Positions 8,342 through 16,456 of a DNA stretch of 64,000 nt are shown here, one piece after another (within the stretch, counting starts at the first letter, position 1; each line of letters opens with the position of its first letter). A program made the position numbers and the translations under genes. The stretch covers positions 186,001 through 250,000 of the forward strand of contig NZ_JAVFWN010000005.1 in assembly GCF_030929495.1 (NCBI RefSeq), written 5' to 3'. The notes beneath the pieces were generated by a model. It was not told where the DNA came from and did no database searches. It saw nothing but the letters and a program-made list of their open reading frames with translations. This stretch comes from Nocardioides sp. LHD-245 (GTDB lineage Bacteria > Actinomycetota > Actinomycetes > Propionibacteriales > Nocardioidaceae).

Positions 8342-9994
8342 ATGAGCACCGACCCCACCGTCGACCACGACGCCCTCGTCATCGGCGCCGGCTTCTCCGG
8401 CCTCGCCCTGCTCCACCACCTCCGCGAGGCGGGCCTGGCCACCCACGTGGTCGAGGCGACCGACGGCATCGGCGGCACCTGGTGGATCAACAACTACCCG
8501 GGCGTCCGCACCGACAGCGAGTTCCACTACTACTCGTTCTCCTTCTCCAAGGAGGTCCGCGAGGAGTGGACCTGGACCGAGCGCTACCCCAGTGGCAAGG
8601 AGGTGCTGGGCTACCTCAACTTCATCGCCGACCGCCTCGACCTGCGCAAGGACATCGAACTCGGCAAGCGCGTCTCCCGGGCGGCCTACGACGAGGCCGG
8701 CAACCGCTGGGTCGTCGACTTCGAGGACGGGACCCAGCAGACCGCGCGCTATCTGGTGAGCGGGATGGGCGTGCTCTCCCAGCCGATCCACCCCGCGATC
8801 CCGGGCATCGACAGCTTCGCCGGCGAGAAGCACCACACCGCTGCCTGGCCCCGGGAGGGCGTCGACCTGCGCGGCAAGCGGGTCGGCATCATCGGCCTCG
8901 GCGCCTCCGGCATCCAGGCGGTCCCGGTGATCGCGGAGCAGGCCGAGGAGTTCTACGTCTTCCAGCGCACGCCGAACTACGTGGTCGAGACCAACAACGA
9001 GAGGGTCGGCGCGGAGTGGATGCAGCACGTGCGCGACCACTACGACGAGATCTTCGCGCAGGCTGCCGCCCACCCCTTCGGCGTCGCGATGGACTACGCC
9101 GAGAAGAGCGCCCTCGAGGCCACGCCCGAGGAGCGCCTCGCCGTGTTCGAGAGCAAGTGGCAGGAGGGCGGCTTCCACTTCGCCAACGAGTGCTTCAACG
9201 ACCTGGCCACCAGCCACGAGGCGAGCGAGCTCGCCTCGGAGTTCATCCGCTCCAAGATCCGCGAGATCGTCAAGGACCCCGCCGACGCCGAGCTGTTGTG
9301 CCCGAAGGACTACTCCTTCAACGGCAAGCGGGTCCCGACCGGCCACCACTACTACGACACCTTCAACCGCGAGAATGTCCACCTCGTCGACGTGAAGTCC
9401 ACGCCCATCTCGGCGATCACCGAGCGTGGGCTGGTCGTCGGCGACACCGAGTACGAGCTCGACGTCCTGGTGTTCGCGACCGGCTTCGACGCGATGACGG
9501 GAACCCTGACCACGATCGACATCGTGGGCCGCGACGGCCTGGTCCTGCGAGACAAGTGGGACCGCGAGGGCCTGCGCAGCAACCTGGGCATCTCGGTCCA
9601 CGGCTTCCCGAACTTCTTCATGTCGCTCGGCCCGCAGACGCCGTACTCCAACCTGCCGGTCCCGATCCAGCTCGGCGCGCAGTGGCTGCAGCGGCTGCTG
9701 ACCTGGGCCCGGGAGAACGACATCCCGCGGATCGAGGCGACCGCCGCCTCCGAGCAGTGGTGGCTCGACGAGACCAACCGGGCCGGCGAGGCGACCGTGA
9801 TGTGCTCGGAGGGCGAGAAGGCCGGTGCCTGGTTCCTCGGCCACAACGTGCCGGGCAAGGGCCGGGCGTTCCAGGTCTACATGGGCGGCGGTCAGGTCTA
9901 CCAGGACTACTGCGGCCAGGCGGAGGCGGAGGGCTACGCGTCCTTCCTCAACGACAGGGTGGTCGCCGAGGACGCTGAGGTGGTCCCGGCGTGA
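8342..9994 (+). CDS. Type I Baeyer-Villiger monooxygenase (FAD/NADPH)
   Basis: A 550-residue flavoprotein expected to insert oxygen next to a ketone carbonyl using NADPH and O2. The FAD Rossmann motif GAGFSG is at 15-20 and the NADPH motif GLGASG at 185-190. Between them lies the BVMO fingerprint FAGEKHHTAAWP (159-170), which fits FxGxxxHxxxW[PD] exactly and separates it from plain flavin monooxygenases. The length matches cyclohexanone and cyclopentanone monooxygenases. ATG 8342 has AAGGA upstream and a 31-bp gap from the esterase; its stop overlaps the next SDR by 4 bp. With the flanking enzymes it defines a ketone-cleavage pathway. Confidence 0.93.
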   Translation: MSTDPTVDHDALVIGAGFSGLALLHHLREAGLATHVVEATDGIGGTWWINNYPGVRTDSEFHYYSFSFSKEVREEWTWTERYPSGKEVLGYLNFIADRLDLRKDIELGKRVSRAAYDEAGNRWVVDFEDGTQQTARYLVSGMGVLSQPIHPAIPGIDSFAGEKHHTAAWPREGVDLRGKRVGIIGLGASGIQAVPVIAEQAEEFYVFQRTPNYVVETNNERVGAEWMQHVRDHYDEIFAQAAAHPFGVAMDYAEKSALEATPEERLAVFESKWQEGGFHFANECFNDLATSHEASELASEFIRSKIREIVKDPADAELLCPKDYSFNGKRVPTGHHYYDTFNRENVHLVDVKSTPISAITERGLVVGDTEYELDVLVFATGFDAMTGTLTTIDIVGRDGLVLRDKWDREGLRSNLGISVHGFPNFFMSLGPQTPYSNLPVPIQLGAQWLQRLLTWARENDIPRIEATAASEQWWLDETNRAGEATVMCSEGEKAGAWFLGHNVPGKGRAFQVYMGGGQVYQDYCGQAEAEGYASFLNDRVVAEDAEVVPA

Positions 9995-10758
9995 GGGTCG
10001 CCGACAAGGTCGCCGTCGTCACCGGCGCCGCCATGGGCATGGGCCGGGCGACCGCGGAGCTGTTCGCCCGGGAGGGCGCGGCGGTGACGCTGACCGACAT
10101 CGACGCCCGGGAGGGCGAGGCCGTGGCCGCGGCGATCCGCGCCGAGGGAAGCCGGGCGAGGTTCCGGCCGCTCGACGTGAGTGACGAGGCGGCGGTCGCC
10201 CGGACCTGGGCCGACGTGGTCGGCGAGCACGGCCGGATCGACATCCTGGTCAACTGCGCCGGCGTCATCGGCCCCGACAAGCCCACGCACGAGCTCACCG
10301 AGGCCGAGTGGGACGCGCTGTTCGCGATCGACGTCAAGGGCGTGCTGTGGGGCACCAAGCACGCCGTGCCCTACATGATCGAGCAGGGCGGCGGCAGCAT
10401 CGTCAACTTCTCCTCGATCTACGGGCTGCGCGGCAACGACGAGTTCACCGCCTACCACGTCGCCAAGGGCGCGGTCACCATGCAGACCCGGCAGGACGCG
10501 GCGACGTACGGCCGCTACGGCATCCGCGTGAACAGCGTGCACCCCAGCACCGTGCTGACGCCGCTCGTCGAGGGCATCGCGGCCGACTTCCCCGGCGGCA
10601 TCGCGGCCTACGAGGAGGTCAACACGACCCACCAGTCGCTGCGCCGGCTGGGTCGCCCCGAGGAGGTGGCGTACGGCGTCCTCTACCTCGCCTCCGACGA
10701 GGCGTCCTGGGTCACCGGCGTCGCGCTCCCCATCGACGGCGGCTACACCGCCCGCTGA
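9991..10758 (+). CDS. SDR-family alcohol dehydrogenase
   Basis: A 255-residue classical short-chain dehydrogenase. It has TGAAMGMG (11-18) for cofactor binding, NCAG (88-91) in place of NNAG, and Ser141/142, Tyr155 and Lys159 as catalytic residues. The C-terminal VTGVALPIDGGYTAR is standard. GTG 9991 overlaps the BVMO stop (GTGA). The likely job is oxidation of a secondary alcohol to the ketone that feeds the monooxygenase, as in cyclohexanol-type clusters; this is inferred from position. Confidence 0.9.
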   Translation: MRVADKVAVVTGAAMGMGRATAELFAREGAAVTLTDIDAREGEAVAAAIRAEGSRARFRPLDVSDEAAVARTWADVVGEHGRIDILVNCAGVIGPDKPTHELTEAEWDALFAIDVKGVLWGTKHAVPYMIEQGGGSIVNFSSIYGLRGNDEFTAYHVAKGAVTMQTRQDAATYGRYGIRVNSVHPSTVLTPLVEGIAADFPGGIAAYEEVNTTHQSLRRLGRPEEVAYGVLYLASDEASWVTGVALPIDGGYTAR

Positions 10759-10815
10759 ACCGCTCCACCCCATCGCACCCCGCGGGCCGACCCGCACCAG
10801 GAAGGACAGATCCTC

Positions 10816-12312
10816 ATGACCACTGCCGAGACCGTGGCACCCCACGGACTGACGGCGGCCGCCGGCGTGCCGACCGGCCTCCACATCGACGGTGCCTGGA
10901 GTGACCCGGGCCCCTCGTTCGAGGTGACCGACCCCGCCACCGGACTCACCATCGCCCGGATGGCCGACGCCGGCGCCGACGAGACGTGCGCCGCGATGGA
11001 CGCGGCCGTGCGCGCCCAGGAGGCCTGGGCGCACTGGGCCCCCCGCGCCCGGGCGGACCTCTTCCACCACGCCCACGGCCTGCTGCGGGAGCGCCGGGAG
11101 CAGTTCGCCCGGGTGATGACGGCCGAGAGCGGAAAGCCGCTGAGCGAGTCGCGTGCCGAGTTCGACCTGTCGGCCAGCTTCTTCCTCTGGTACGCCGAGC
11201 AGATCACCCACCTCCATGGCACCTGGGCGCACGGCTCGCACGGCGGCTACCGCGTGGTCACCACCCACCAGCCGGTCGGGCCCTGCCTCCTCATCACCCC
11301 GTGGAACTTCCCGTTGCTCATGTCGGCCCGCAAGGCCGGCGCCGCCCTCGCCGCCGGCTGCACCGTGGTGATGAAGACGGCGCAGGAGACCCCGCTCACC
11401 GGCGCGCTGTTCACCCAGACCCTGGTCGACGCCGGCTTCCCGGCCGGTGTGGTCAACCTGCTGCACACGACGAGCTCGGCGACGGTGTCGGAGACGGCGC
11501 TCGCCGACCGGCGACTGCGCAAGATCAGCTTCACCGGGTCCACCGGGGTAGGCAGCCTGCTGCTCCAGCAGGCCGCTCCCCACATCGTGAACGCCTCGAT
11601 GGAGCTCGGCGGCGACGGGCCGTTCCTAGTGCTGGACGACGCCGACGTCGACCTCGCCGTCGAGCACGCGTTGATCTGCAAGTTCCGCAACGCGGGCCAG
11701 GCCTGTGTCGCGGCGAACCGGATCATCCTGCACGAGGCGATCGCCGACGAGTTCACCGACAAGTTCGTCACCGGAGCCCGCGACCTGCGGGTCGGCAACG
11801 GGTTCGCCGAGGACACCGAGGTCGGGCCGATCATCAGCGGCCGCCAGCGGGACCGGGTGGTCGACCTCGTCGACAGGTTCCGTGGGATCGGCGCCGACGT
11901 GCTGACCGGCGGCCGGCCCGCTCCCGGCGACGGCTACTTCTACGAGCCGACAGTGATGGCGCTCGCCAGCCGCGACCACGAGCTGTGCACCGAGGAGCTC
12001 TTCGCCCCCCTGGCCGCCCTCTACCGTGTGGGCAGCGTCCGGGAGGCGCTGGACTTCGCGAACGACACCACCTACGGGCTCGCGGCGTACCTCTTCACCC
12101 GCGACCTGGACCGTGCGGTCTCCCTCGCCGAGCGGCTGGAGTTCGGGATGGTCGGCATCAACCGCGGCATCATGGCCGACCCGGTCGCCTCGTTCGGCGG
12201 CGTCAAGGCCTCCGGTCTCGGCCGCGAGGGCGGGCCCGACGGGATCCACGAGTTCCTGGAGCCCAAGTACCTCGCCATCACGGTCGACGAGTCCCGGGAC
12301 GGTCTGCGATGA
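10816..12312 (+). CDS. NAD(P)-dependent aldehyde dehydrogenase
   Basis: A 498-residue aldehyde dehydrogenase of the succinate-semialdehyde-dehydrogenase-like branch. WNFPLLM lies in the cofactor region, FTGSTGVG precedes the active site, the general base is Glu263 (MELGGD) and the nucleophile is Cys297 in NAGQACVAANR. It should oxidise an aldehyde to the acid in the cytoplasm. Start ATG 10816 has GGAAGGA upstream, after a 57-bp gap from the SDR. The stop overlaps the iron alcohol dehydrogenase start (ATGA). In context it probably completes oxidation of the omega-hydroxy product released by the esterase. Confidence 0.92.
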   Translation: MTTAETVAPHGLTAAAGVPTGLHIDGAWSDPGPSFEVTDPATGLTIARMADAGADETCAAMDAAVRAQEAWAHWAPRARADLFHHAHGLLRERREQFARVMTAESGKPLSESRAEFDLSASFFLWYAEQITHLHGTWAHGSHGGYRVVTTHQPVGPCLLITPWNFPLLMSARKAGAALAAGCTVVMKTAQETPLTGALFTQTLVDAGFPAGVVNLLHTTSSATVSETALADRRLRKISFTGSTGVGSLLLQQAAPHIVNASMELGGDGPFLVLDDADVDLAVEHALICKFRNAGQACVAANRIILHEAIADEFTDKFVTGARDLRVGNGFAEDTEVGPIISGRQRDRVVDLVDRFRGIGADVLTGGRPAPGDGYFYEPTVMALASRDHELCTEELFAPLAALYRVGSVREALDFANDTTYGLAAYLFTRDLDRAVSLAERLEFGMVGINRGIMADPVASFGGVKASGLGREGGPDGIHEFLEPKYLAITVDESRDGLR

Positions 12313-13559
12313 GCGCACCGGTCCGGACCACCAACGACCTGCGGCTGGGCCTGCTCCGGCAGCCGGGCACCGTGCTGTTCGGGCCCGGCCAGCGGCACCA
12401 CCTGGCCCGCCTGCTGCCGGCGTACGGCGGCCGCGCCCTGTTCTGCACCGACGAGCGGATGGCCGCGGACCCGGTCTACCGGGAGCTGGTGGCAGGCGTC
12501 GAGGACGCCGGCACCAAGGTGACGACCTACGCGAAGGTCGAGCCGGACCTGCCCCGGCAGAACCTCGAGGCGGTGGCCCGGGCCCACGACGGCGACCAGT
12601 TCGACGTCGTCGTGGCCGTCGGTGGGGGCAGCGTCCTCGACTTCGCGAAGGTCGCGGCGATCCTGCTGGCGCAGGGCGGCGATGTCGCCGCACTCTACGG
12701 CGAGAACGTCGTGCCTGCCGCGGGCCTGCCCCTCGTCACCCTGCCCACGACGGGTGGGACCGGCGCCGAGGCGACCTGCATCTCGGTGGTCTACGACGAC
12801 GGGCGGGGGATGAAGGTCGGCATCGCGAGCGCGTGGCTCGAGGCGTCGGCCACGGTCATCGACCCCGAGTTCACGCTGACCTGTCCCCCGTCGCTCACCA
12901 CCGCGACGGCGGCCGACGCGCTCACCCACCTGGTCGAGGCCTTCACCGCACGGGCGAAGAACCCGACCAGTGCGGACCTCGAGGCACACCTGTATGCCGG
13001 CAAGAACCTGCTGGCCGACACCTGGGCCCGGCAGGGCCTGCGCCTCGTGCGCGACGCCTTCCCGCGGCTGGCGGCGGACCCAGCCGACCTCGGCGCCCGG
13101 TCGGACACCATGCTCGCCGCGTTCTCGGCCGGGCTGGCCATCAACACCGCAGGGACTGCGGCCGCGCACGCGATCCAGTCCCCGATCGGCGCCCTCACCC
13201 ACAGCGCCCACGGCCTGGGAGTCGGTGCGCTGCTGCCCTACGTGCTGCGCTTCAACCTGCCGACCCGGACCGAGGAGCTCGCGGAGGTCGCGGACCTGCT
13301 CGGCGTGACCCCGGCCGGCGGCTCGACCGAGGCCGCGGCCCACGCCGCTGTCGAGGGCATCGAGTCGCTGCTGGCGACGATCGGCTGTCCCCTCGACCTG
13401 GCGGCCCTCGGCCTGCGCCCCGAGCACGTGGCCCAGGTCGCCGACCAGGCGATGCTCGCGACCAGGCTGACCGCGAACAACCCGCGCGAGCTCGACCGGG
13501 CGGACGTCGTACGGATCCTGGAGCGCGGGATCGCGGGCGACCGGAGCTGGTGGGCATGA
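12309..13559 (+). CDS. Iron-containing alcohol dehydrogenase
   Basis: A 416-residue member of the group III (Fe-ADH) family. VGGGSVLDFAK is the NAD loop, TLPTTGGTGAEAT is the family motif, and the metal ligands are the Asp and His of ADALTHLVEAF plus the histidines of AAAHAIQS and SAHGLG. It is expected to convert a primary alcohol to an aldehyde (or a hydroxyacid to an oxoacid), supplying the neighbouring aldehyde dehydrogenase. ATG 12309 overlaps that gene's stop by 4 bp, and its own stop overlaps the next start by 4 bp. Maleylacetate reductase shares this fold but is less likely here. Confidence 0.88.
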   Translation: MSAPVRTTNDLRLGLLRQPGTVLFGPGQRHHLARLLPAYGGRALFCTDERMAADPVYRELVAGVEDAGTKVTTYAKVEPDLPRQNLEAVARAHDGDQFDVVVAVGGGSVLDFAKVAAILLAQGGDVAALYGENVVPAAGLPLVTLPTTGGTGAEATCISVVYDDGRGMKVGIASAWLEASATVIDPEFTLTCPPSLTTATAADALTHLVEAFTARAKNPTSADLEAHLYAGKNLLADTWARQGLRLVRDAFPRLAADPADLGARSDTMLAAFSAGLAINTAGTAAAHAIQSPIGALTHSAHGLGVGALLPYVLRFNLPTRTEELAEVADLLGVTPAGGSTEAAAHAAVEGIESLLATIGCPLDLAALGLRPEHVAQVADQAMLATRLTANNPRELDRADVVRILERGIAGDRSWWA

Positions 13560-14506
13560 CCATCGGCATCGCCGGCGCGGGCTCCATCGGGGTCGCCATG
13601 GCCGTGGTGTTCGCCCGCGCCGGTCACGCCGTCCGGTGCTGGGACCCGTACCCGGACGCCCGCCGCCGGGCGGCCACCGACCTCGACGACCGGCTGGCCC
13701 GGCTGCACGACGGCGGGCTGCTCGACGAGGAGCCCGGCGCCGTCTCCGGCCGGGTCTCGTTCGTGGGTGAGCTCGAGTCCGCCGTCGTGGACGCCCGGCT
13801 GGTCCAGGAGTGCGCTCCCGAGCGCCTCGACGTCAAGCAGTCGCTGTACGCCCGGCTGGCCGAGCTCACCGGCCCGGGCGTCCCGCTGGCGAGCTCCAGC
13901 TCGGCGCTGCGGGCCGGCCTGCTCGCCGACGGCAGCCCGGCCGCGGAGCGGATCCTGGTGGCCCACCCGGCCAACCCGCCGTACCTGCTGCCGGTCATCG
14001 AGCTGGTTCCGAGCACGGTGACCGATCCGTCGGTCACCCGGACGGCGGCCGAGCTGTACGCCGCTGCCGGGCTGCACCCGATCGCGCTGCACCGCGAGGT
14101 CGAGGGCTTCGTCTTCAACCGGCTGCAGGGCGCGGTTCTGCGCGAGGCCTACTGCCTGGTCCGCGACGGCGTGGTCGACGTCGCCGACCTCGATGCGGTG
14201 GTCACCCTCGGGCTGGGCCGGCGCTGGAGCGTGATCGGGCCGTTCGAGACCGTCGACCTGAACACGCGGGGCGGCATCGAGGCGCATGCGGAGAAGATGG
14301 GGCCCGCCTACGAGCGGATGGGACGCGAGCGCGGCCAGCACGACCCGTGGACGCCCGACCTCGTCGCCACGGTCGCCGCGCAGCGCCGCGCCGAGCTGCC
14401 GCTCGAGGACTGGGACCGGCGGGTGGCCTGGCGTGACGAGCGGCTCATCGAACGGGCCCGGGCCGACGCGGTCACGGCGGCGGTCCACTCTAGGACCGCG
14501 CCCTAG
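13556..14506 (+). CDS. 3-hydroxyacyl-CoA dehydrogenase family protein (lambda-crystallin-like length)
   Basis: A 316-residue NAD-binding dehydrogenase with GAGSIG (7-12) at the start of the Rossmann domain and an all-helical C-terminal half (about 185-300). The motifs AHPANPPYLLPVIELVPS and EGFVFNRLQGAVLREA match the 3HCDH family. The single C-terminal domain and the length fit carnitine or L-gulonate dehydrogenase and lambda-crystallin-type members better than the 280-residue butyryl forms. Last gene of the 7399-14506 operon; its stop TAG overlaps the convergent response-regulator stop. It may oxidise a 3-hydroxy acid or its CoA ester generated after ring opening. Confidence 0.85.
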   Translation: MTIGIAGAGSIGVAMAVVFARAGHAVRCWDPYPDARRRAATDLDDRLARLHDGGLLDEEPGAVSGRVSFVGELESAVVDARLVQECAPERLDVKQSLYARLAELTGPGVPLASSSSALRAGLLADGSPAAERILVAHPANPPYLLPVIELVPSTVTDPSVTRTAAELYAAAGLHPIALHREVEGFVFNRLQGAVLREAYCLVRDGVVDVADLDAVVTLGLGRRWSVIGPFETVDLNTRGGIEAHAEKMGPAYERMGRERGQHDPWTPDLVATVAAQRRAELPLEDWDRRVAWRDERLIERARADAVTAAVHSRTAP

Positions 14507-15153
14507 ATCCGGAGCCACTCCAGCACCGCCCGGACCCGGCGATGGTCGTCGGTGTCGGTGGGCAGGTCGAGCTTCGCGAAGATGCTGTTGATGTGCTTGG
14601 CGACGGCCTTCTCGGTCACGACGAGCGCCTGGGCGATGCCGGCGTTCGCCCGCCCCTCCGCCATCAGCGCGAGCACCTCGCGCTCCCGCTCGGTCAGCCG
14701 GTCGACCGGGGTGTCGCGCCGGCGGTCGAGCACCGCCGCCACCACCGACGGGTCGAGCACCGTGCCGCCGTCGGCCACCCGGCGCAGCGCGTCGACGAAC
14801 TCGGCGACGTCGGACACCCGGTCCTTGAGGAGGTAGCCGACCGCGCCCTCGCCGCTGGCCAGCAGCTCGCGTGCGTAGAGCTGCTCGACGTACTGCGACA
14901 GGACCAGGACCGGGAACCCCGGCCGGCGCGCCCGGACCGAGATCGCGGCCCGCAGCCCCTCGTCGGTGAAGGTCGGCGGCATCCGTACGTCGACCACGGC
15001 CGCCTCGGCCGTCGGGTCGTCGAGTGCCCGCTCGAGCTCGGTCAGGTTGTCGACCGCGGCGACGACCGTGAAGCCCTTCGCCTCGAGGAGCTGGGTGAGC
15101 CCCGCTCTCAGGAGCGCATGGTCCTCGGCGAGGACGACGCGGAGGGGCTGCAC
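14503..15153 (-). CDS. NarL/LuxR-type response regulator
   Basis: A 216-residue two-component regulator. The receiver domain (about 4-120) has the acidic pair in LAEDH, phospho-acceptor Asp55 in VVDVRMPP, and Lys in LLKDR. The LuxR HTH (about 150-215) carries LTEREREVLALMAEG. GTG 15153 is preceded by GGGAGG. The start lies within the 3' end of the histidine kinase gene, a 46-bp overlap that supports co-translation. The likely target is the divergent kinase/MMPL promoter, which holds a long inverted repeat. Confidence 0.92.
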   Translation of the reverse strand: MQPLRVVLAEDHALLRAGLTQLLEAKGFTVVAAVDNLTELERALDDPTAEAAVVDVRMPPTFTDEGLRAAISVRARRPGFPVLVLSQYVEQLYARELLASGEGAVGYLLKDRVSDVAEFVDALRRVADGGTVLDPSVVAAVLDRRRDTPVDRLTEREREVLALMAEGRANAGIAQALVVTEKAVAKHINSIFAKLDLPTDTDDHRRVRAVLEWLRI

Positions 15154-16319
15154 GGGACCTCCCAGGTGACGACGGTGGGCCCGCCGGGCGGGCTCGACAC
15201 CGACAGGGTTCCGTCGAAGGCTGCCAGACGGGCGGCGATGCCGGGGAGCCCGGTCCCCTTCCGCAGGTCGGCGCCGCCGCGGCCGTCGTCCCCGATCCGG
15301 CCGCGCAGGACCGCCCCGTCGTGCTGGAGGCTCACCCACGAGTTGGCCGCGCCGGAGTGCTTGGCGGTGTTGGCGAGGCACTCGGCGACGGTGAAGTAGA
15401 CCGCGGACTCGACGGGCGCCGGCAGCCGCCCGGGTACGTCGAGGGCGAGCTCGACCGGCACCACCATGTCGAGGGCCAGCGCCGACACCGCGCCGGCCAG
15501 GCCGCGGTCGGCGAGCACCGGGGGATGGATGCCCCGCACCACGTCGCGCAGCTCGCCGAGCGCCGTGGACGACGTGCCGCGGGCCTCGTTGATCAGCCGC
15601 CGCGCGGCCTCCGGGTCGGTCTCGAAGAGGTCGTCGGCCAGACCCAGGCTGAGGGAGACCGCGGCCAGCCGGGCCTGGGGTCCGTCGTGGAGGTCGCGCT
15701 CGATCCGCCGCAGCTCGGCGGCGGAGTGGTCGACGACGACGGCCCGCGACGCGGTCAGCGCCTCGACCCGCTGCTCGAGCCGCTCGGTGCGGCCGGTCGT
15801 CAGGATCGCGCGGTCGACGGTCGCGCGTCCGCGGAGCAGCGGCAGGACGCCGTACCACCAGATCGGCAGGGTCACCACGCCCAGGAAGAGCACGACCGCG
15901 AGCAGCGAGACCACGAAGCCGAAGGTCATCGCCCACAGCATCCAGAGCAGGTCGCGCCACGTCATCGGGTCGGCCGCCCGGGTGCGGAGGTCGGCGAGGG
16001 GGCCACCGGTGAGGGGCAGGTAGGGCGCCGGCAGGGAGGTGCCGAGGATCCGGCCGGCCATCGACCGGTGCAGCCCGGCCAGCCCACGCATCGCCGGCAG
16101 CAGACCCGCCAGCAGCAGGATCCCGACCCACACCACGACCAGCACCGAGCTGACCGCGACCAGCACGAAGGTCACCACGATGGGGACGAAGAGCAGCACC
16201 TGGACAAGGGCGTACCCGGTCACCGCCCAGCGACCGGAGCGCGCCGCACCGGGCCGGACGTCGTCGGGACGGACGTCGGGACGGACGTCGTCGGGCCGGA
16301 CGTCGGGACTGCTGCTCAC
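15108..16319 (-). CDS. Sensor histidine kinase (HisKA_3, NarX/DesK-like)
   Basis: A 403-residue membrane sensor kinase. An N-terminal repetitive, acidic cytoplasmic tail (two 9-residue units of the VRPDDVRPD type) precedes a putative sensor with about four membrane spans (near 33-75 and 120-160). The HisKA_3 dimerisation box is RRIERDLHDGPQARL with phospho-acceptor His211. The ATPase domain shows AECLANTAKHSGA (N box) and DDGRGG/GTGLPGI (G boxes). GTG 16319. It pairs with the regulator at 14503-15153. The N-terminal membrane layout resembles kinases that sense membrane or cell-envelope stress, fitting the divergent MMPL transporter. Confidence 0.92.
   Translation of the reverse strand: MSSSPDVRPDDVRPDVRPDDVRPGAARSGRWAVTGYALVQVLLFVPIVVTFVLVAVSSVLVVVWVGILLLAGLLPAMRGLAGLHRSMAGRILGTSLPAPYLPLTGGPLADLRTRAADPMTWRDLLWMLWAMTFGFVVSLLAVVLFLGVVTLPIWWYGVLPLLRGRATVDRAILTTGRTERLEQRVEALTASRAVVVDHSAAELRRIERDLHDGPQARLAAVSLSLGLADDLFETDPEAARRLINEARGTSSTALGELRDVVRGIHPPVLADRGLAGAVSALALDMVVPVELALDVPGRLPAPVESAVYFTVAECLANTAKHSGAANSWVSLQHDGAVLRGRIGDDGRGGADLRKGTGLPGIAARLAAFDGTLSVSSPPGGPTVVTWEVPCSPSASSSPRTMRS
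16256..16309. repeat. Tandem 27-bp repeat in the start of the kinase gene
   Basis: Two adjacent 27-bp units (16256-16282 and 16283-16309) differ at one base and are themselves made of GGACGTCG-type sub-units. On the minus strand they encode an Asp/Val/Arg/Pro-rich tail. Because the unit is a multiple of three, copy number can change without breaking the frame. Confidence 0.75.
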
Positions 16320-16341
16320 CGGACCAGTCTCCCCGACGCCT

Positions 16342-16380
16342 CCCGTCCGGACAGTGGTGCAGGCACCACGACCGGACGGG
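16342..16380. promoter_or_regulatory. Nested inverted repeat between kinase and MMPL genes
   Basis: Outer arms CCCGTCCGG (16342-16350) and CCGGACGGG (16372-16380) are perfect complements. Inner arms GTGGTG (16354-16359) and CACCAC (16364-16369) pair around CAGG. The element sits in the 137-bp gap between the divergent starts at 16319 and 16457. It is a good candidate binding site for the NarL-type regulator encoded next to it; termination is unlikely because no gene ends here. Confidence 0.55.
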
Positions 16381-16456
16381 ACGTTCCACCCCTGACCGGG
16401 GTCGCGCGCGCCGGGACGCTGGACCCATCTCCCCTTCTCATCTCCCAGGAGCCCTC

